Source: an uncultured Bacilli bacterium (GTDB lineage Bacteria; Bacillota_I; Bacilli_A; RFN20; CAG-288). From it: DNA of 14,257 nucleotides. The notes beneath the pieces are model-generated. The model worked only from the letters and a program-made list of their open reading frames with translations. It did not search any database and had not been told where the DNA came from. Where the stretch lies: NCBI GenBank assembly GCA_934700375.1, contig CAKUXT010000030.1, positions 1-14,257 of the forward strand. Direction: 5' to 3'. The translations under genes were made by a program, and so were the position numbers. Below, piece by piece: positions 12,789 through 14,257 of this stretch (positions within the stretch are counted from its first letter, which is position 1; every line of letters starts with the position of its first letter).

Positions 12789-14075
12789 TAATTCAAGCGA
12801 GTTAGGATTTAATAGGAAGTCCAGGATGTTGATAATCAGATAACCTTTTTCGTTATGCCAGGGAAGAACGTTATCCTGAACAACAATGATCTTTTTGAAA
12901 GAATCATTGATTTTGTCAAAAGAGGCTTGTTCCTGCGACATCTTTTCAGCGTCCGGTATGGAGTATGCGGACTGAATATAGTATCGTTGGCTTCCTTTGT
13001 TACAGACAAAATCGACTTCTAAAAGAGAAACGGTATTTTGTCCTTTGCTGTTCTTTTCATACTTTTCTACAACCCCGATATCGACAAGAAAGCCTCGCAT
13101 GATCAATTCATTGTATAGAATGTTTTCCATGATATGGGTGGGTTCGACTTGTCTGAAATTCAGCCTTGCATTGCGTAGACCGATGTCTTCAAAATAGTAT
13201 TTAAAAGGTGATCCGATATACCTTTTTCCTTTGATATCATATCGTTGGGTTTTTGATATGATGAAAGCGTCGATGAGGTAGTCAATATAAGACGAAATGG
13301 TATTCGCATTGGTTTTGATTGAATGAGAAACAAAACTGTTTGCGAGTTTTGTAGGGTTTGTCAAAGTGGCAGTATCGGATGATAATATGTCTACCAAAGT
13401 ATCCATTACAATATCACCTTTAAGATTGTTTCTTTCAATAATATCTTTTATATACGTATTTTTGAATAAGTTGTTAAGATATTTTGTTTTCTCAGTATCG
13501 TTTTTGCAAGTGGTGATGTATGGTAACCCTCCATACAGGGAATACTCTTTGTATCCCGAATAGGAGTCTCCGTTATATACAGACATGAATTCAGCAAATG
13601 AAAGAGGATGGATTCTGATTTCATCCCCTCTTCCTCTAAATTCTGTAAGAATATCAGATGATAGGAATTTTGAATTGCTTCCGGTGATGTAGACATCGAC
13701 ATTATGATGTTTTAAAAGACTGTTGAGGATTCCATATAATCGAATCATTCCTTTCCCTTTGTATTCTTCTTCAGTGATAGCCAATTGTGCTTCGTCAATG
13801 AGAAGATAAAACTGATCATTGTCGTTCGTGATTTTTGATTTGATATATTGAGAAAGAATACTGGGGTTTTGAAGAGGAATGTTGTCATCATCGTCCAAAG
13901 AGATTGAAATGATCTTTTCTTCTTTGACACCGCTAGACAGTAAATGCTTGCAGAATAAATCAAATAGAAGATAGCTTTTTCCACAACGTCTTATTCCGGT
14001 AATGATTTTGATCATTCCGTTTCCTTGCTTGTCTATCAATTGGTTCAAATAAAGATCTCTTTTGATTTCAATCAT
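12786..14075 (-). CDS. AAA-type ATPase with DUF4143 C-terminal domain
   Basis: A 429-residue soluble protein of the ATP-binding family usually annotated AAA_14 plus DUF4143, whose cellular role is not established. Walker A is GIRRCGKS (27-34), Walker B is LLIDEAQ (91-97), and a sensor-like YITGSNS lies at 129-135 followed by FRGRG (146-150). The DUF4143 part begins near 195 and includes 'LEVDFV...YYIQSA' towards the end. In many relatives this segment resembles a PD-(D/E)xK nuclease core; here E-x-K is replaced by YIQ, so nuclease activity is doubtful. AGGAGG lies 8 bases before the ATG at 14075. The gene stands alone, opposes the transcription of its neighbours and the likely fork direction, and is bracketed by near-identical palindromic repeats. 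Members of this family are often multicopy in a genome (from memory), which fits a selfish or mobile unit. Confidence 0.9.
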   Translation of the reverse strand: MIEIKRDLYLNQLIDKQGNGMIKIITGIRRCGKSYLLFDLFCKHLLSSGVKEEKIISISLDDDDNIPLQNPSILSQYIKSKITNDNDQFYLLIDEAQLAITEEEYKGKGMIRLYGILNSLLKHHNVDVYITGSNSKFLSSDILTEFRGRGDEIRIHPLSFAEFMSVYNGDSYSGYKEYSLYGGLPYITTCKNDTEKTKYLNNLFKNTYIKDIIERNNLKGDIVMDTLVDILSSDTATLTNPTKLANSFVSHSIKTNANTISSYIDYLIDAFIISKTQRYDIKGKRYIGSPFKYYFEDIGLRNARLNFRQVEPTHIMENILYNELIMRGFLVDIGVVEKYEKNSKGQNTVSLLEVDFVCNKGSQRYYIQSAYSIPDAEKMSQEQASFDKINDSFKKIIVVQDNVLPWHNEKGYLIINILDFLLNPNSLEL

Positions 14076-14090
14076 AGGTGATTCCTCCTA

Positions 14091-14134
14091 TTTCGTATTT
14101 TTTCGGTTTACCGACTTTTTACGAAATGAGTTTA
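14091..14134. repeat. Repeat copy B flanking the AAA/DUF4143 gene (5' side)
   Basis: Same orientation as copy A. The palindrome is slightly better here: TTTCGTA (14091-14097) and TACGAAA (14119-14125 region) are 7 bases each, with inner TCGGT / ACCGA around a TT centre. It lies 15 bases upstream of the ATPase start and directly before its AGGAGG, so it occupies the leader or promoter region. Confidence 0.9.
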
Positions 14135-14182
14135 CCACAAAACAGGAAAATAATAAAGGAACAAAAAAGAACACTGCATTTA

Positions 14183-14257
14183 TGTAGTGCACCCCTCTCA
14201 CTGGACCAAGGAGCAATAGCAATGATGGATGGATTCCAGGGAATCCATCCATCGGCG
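14183..14257 (+). mobile_element. Left end of an IS3-family (IS150-like) element, truncated by the window
   Basis: TGTAGTGCACCCC (14183-14195) followed by TCTCACTGGACC resembles the IS150-group end, which I remember as starting TGTACTGCACCC with GGAC downstream. The ACCCC-(7 bases)-GGAC arrangement is the same as at the left edge of the window, in the opposite orientation. The transposase genes would lie beyond the window to the right. Confidence 0.6.
14224..14253. repeat. Perfect hairpin just inside the right-hand IS end
   Basis: GATGGATGGATTCC (14224-14237) and GGAATCCATCCATC (14240-14253) are exact inverse complements separated by two bases. It is placed like the hairpin at 354-420 in the other element, between the end and the expected transposase gene. 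Confidence 0.85.

Overview
The window looks like the chromosomal replication origin of a low- to mid-GC member of the Bacillota. The protein types, heavy AGA use for arginine and strong AGGAGG-type ribosome binding sites suggest Erysipelotrichia or a close relative; the phylum is a firm inference, the class only a guess. Transcription changes direction at the origin. Everything left of about 7.2 kb that is not mobile runs on the minus strand, the next four genes to the right run on the plus strand, and only the last gene (an AAA ATPase) breaks this pattern.

Layout. 1-459: left fragment of an IS3-family element reading out of the window (OrfA on minus) with a long hairpin between its end and its gene. 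538-964: 3' remnant of an IS1182-type transposase gene with an in-frame stop, ending in an insertion-sequence end that lies about 10 bases from the stop codon of prs. 974-4204: prs (PRPP synthetase), a cation diffusion facilitator, thiamine pyrophosphokinase and a Sel1-like repeat protein, all on minus; the last three overlap and form an operon. 4280-7159: dnaN and dnaA on minus, each followed by its own terminator. The origin is bipartite, as in Bacillus subtilis: a large cluster of DnaA boxes upstream of dnaA (7237-7636), and an unwinding module between dnaA and dnaN with DnaA boxes, a short GC-rich step, a recognisable DnaA-trio and a very AT-rich stretch (about 5446-5754).

7945-9245: a promoter and a two-gene unit resembling a toxin-antitoxin pair. 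The first gene is an XRE helix-turn-helix fused to a DUF3990 (ADP-ribosyltransferase-like) domain; the second is a small partner coupled to it by a 2-base gap. 9287-12735: two overlapping half-transporter genes encoding a heterodimeric ABC exporter whose degenerate features all fall in one of the two composite ATP sites. 12786-14075: an AAA/DUF4143 ATPase on the opposite strand, bracketed by two 44-base direct repeats (41 of 44 identical) that are themselves nested palindromes. 14183-14257: the left end of a second IS3-family element, again with a perfect hairpin just inside the end.

The core of the window is initiation of replication (DnaA, the sliding clamp and their origin), with nucleotide and cofactor supply genes (PRPP, thiamine diphosphate) on the left arm. 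The right arm carries accessory functions: the DUF3990 pair, the exporter and the repeat-flanked ATPase. The usual neighbours rpmH/rnpA upstream of dnaA and recF/gyrB downstream of dnaN are absent from the window, so the origin neighbourhood has been rearranged.
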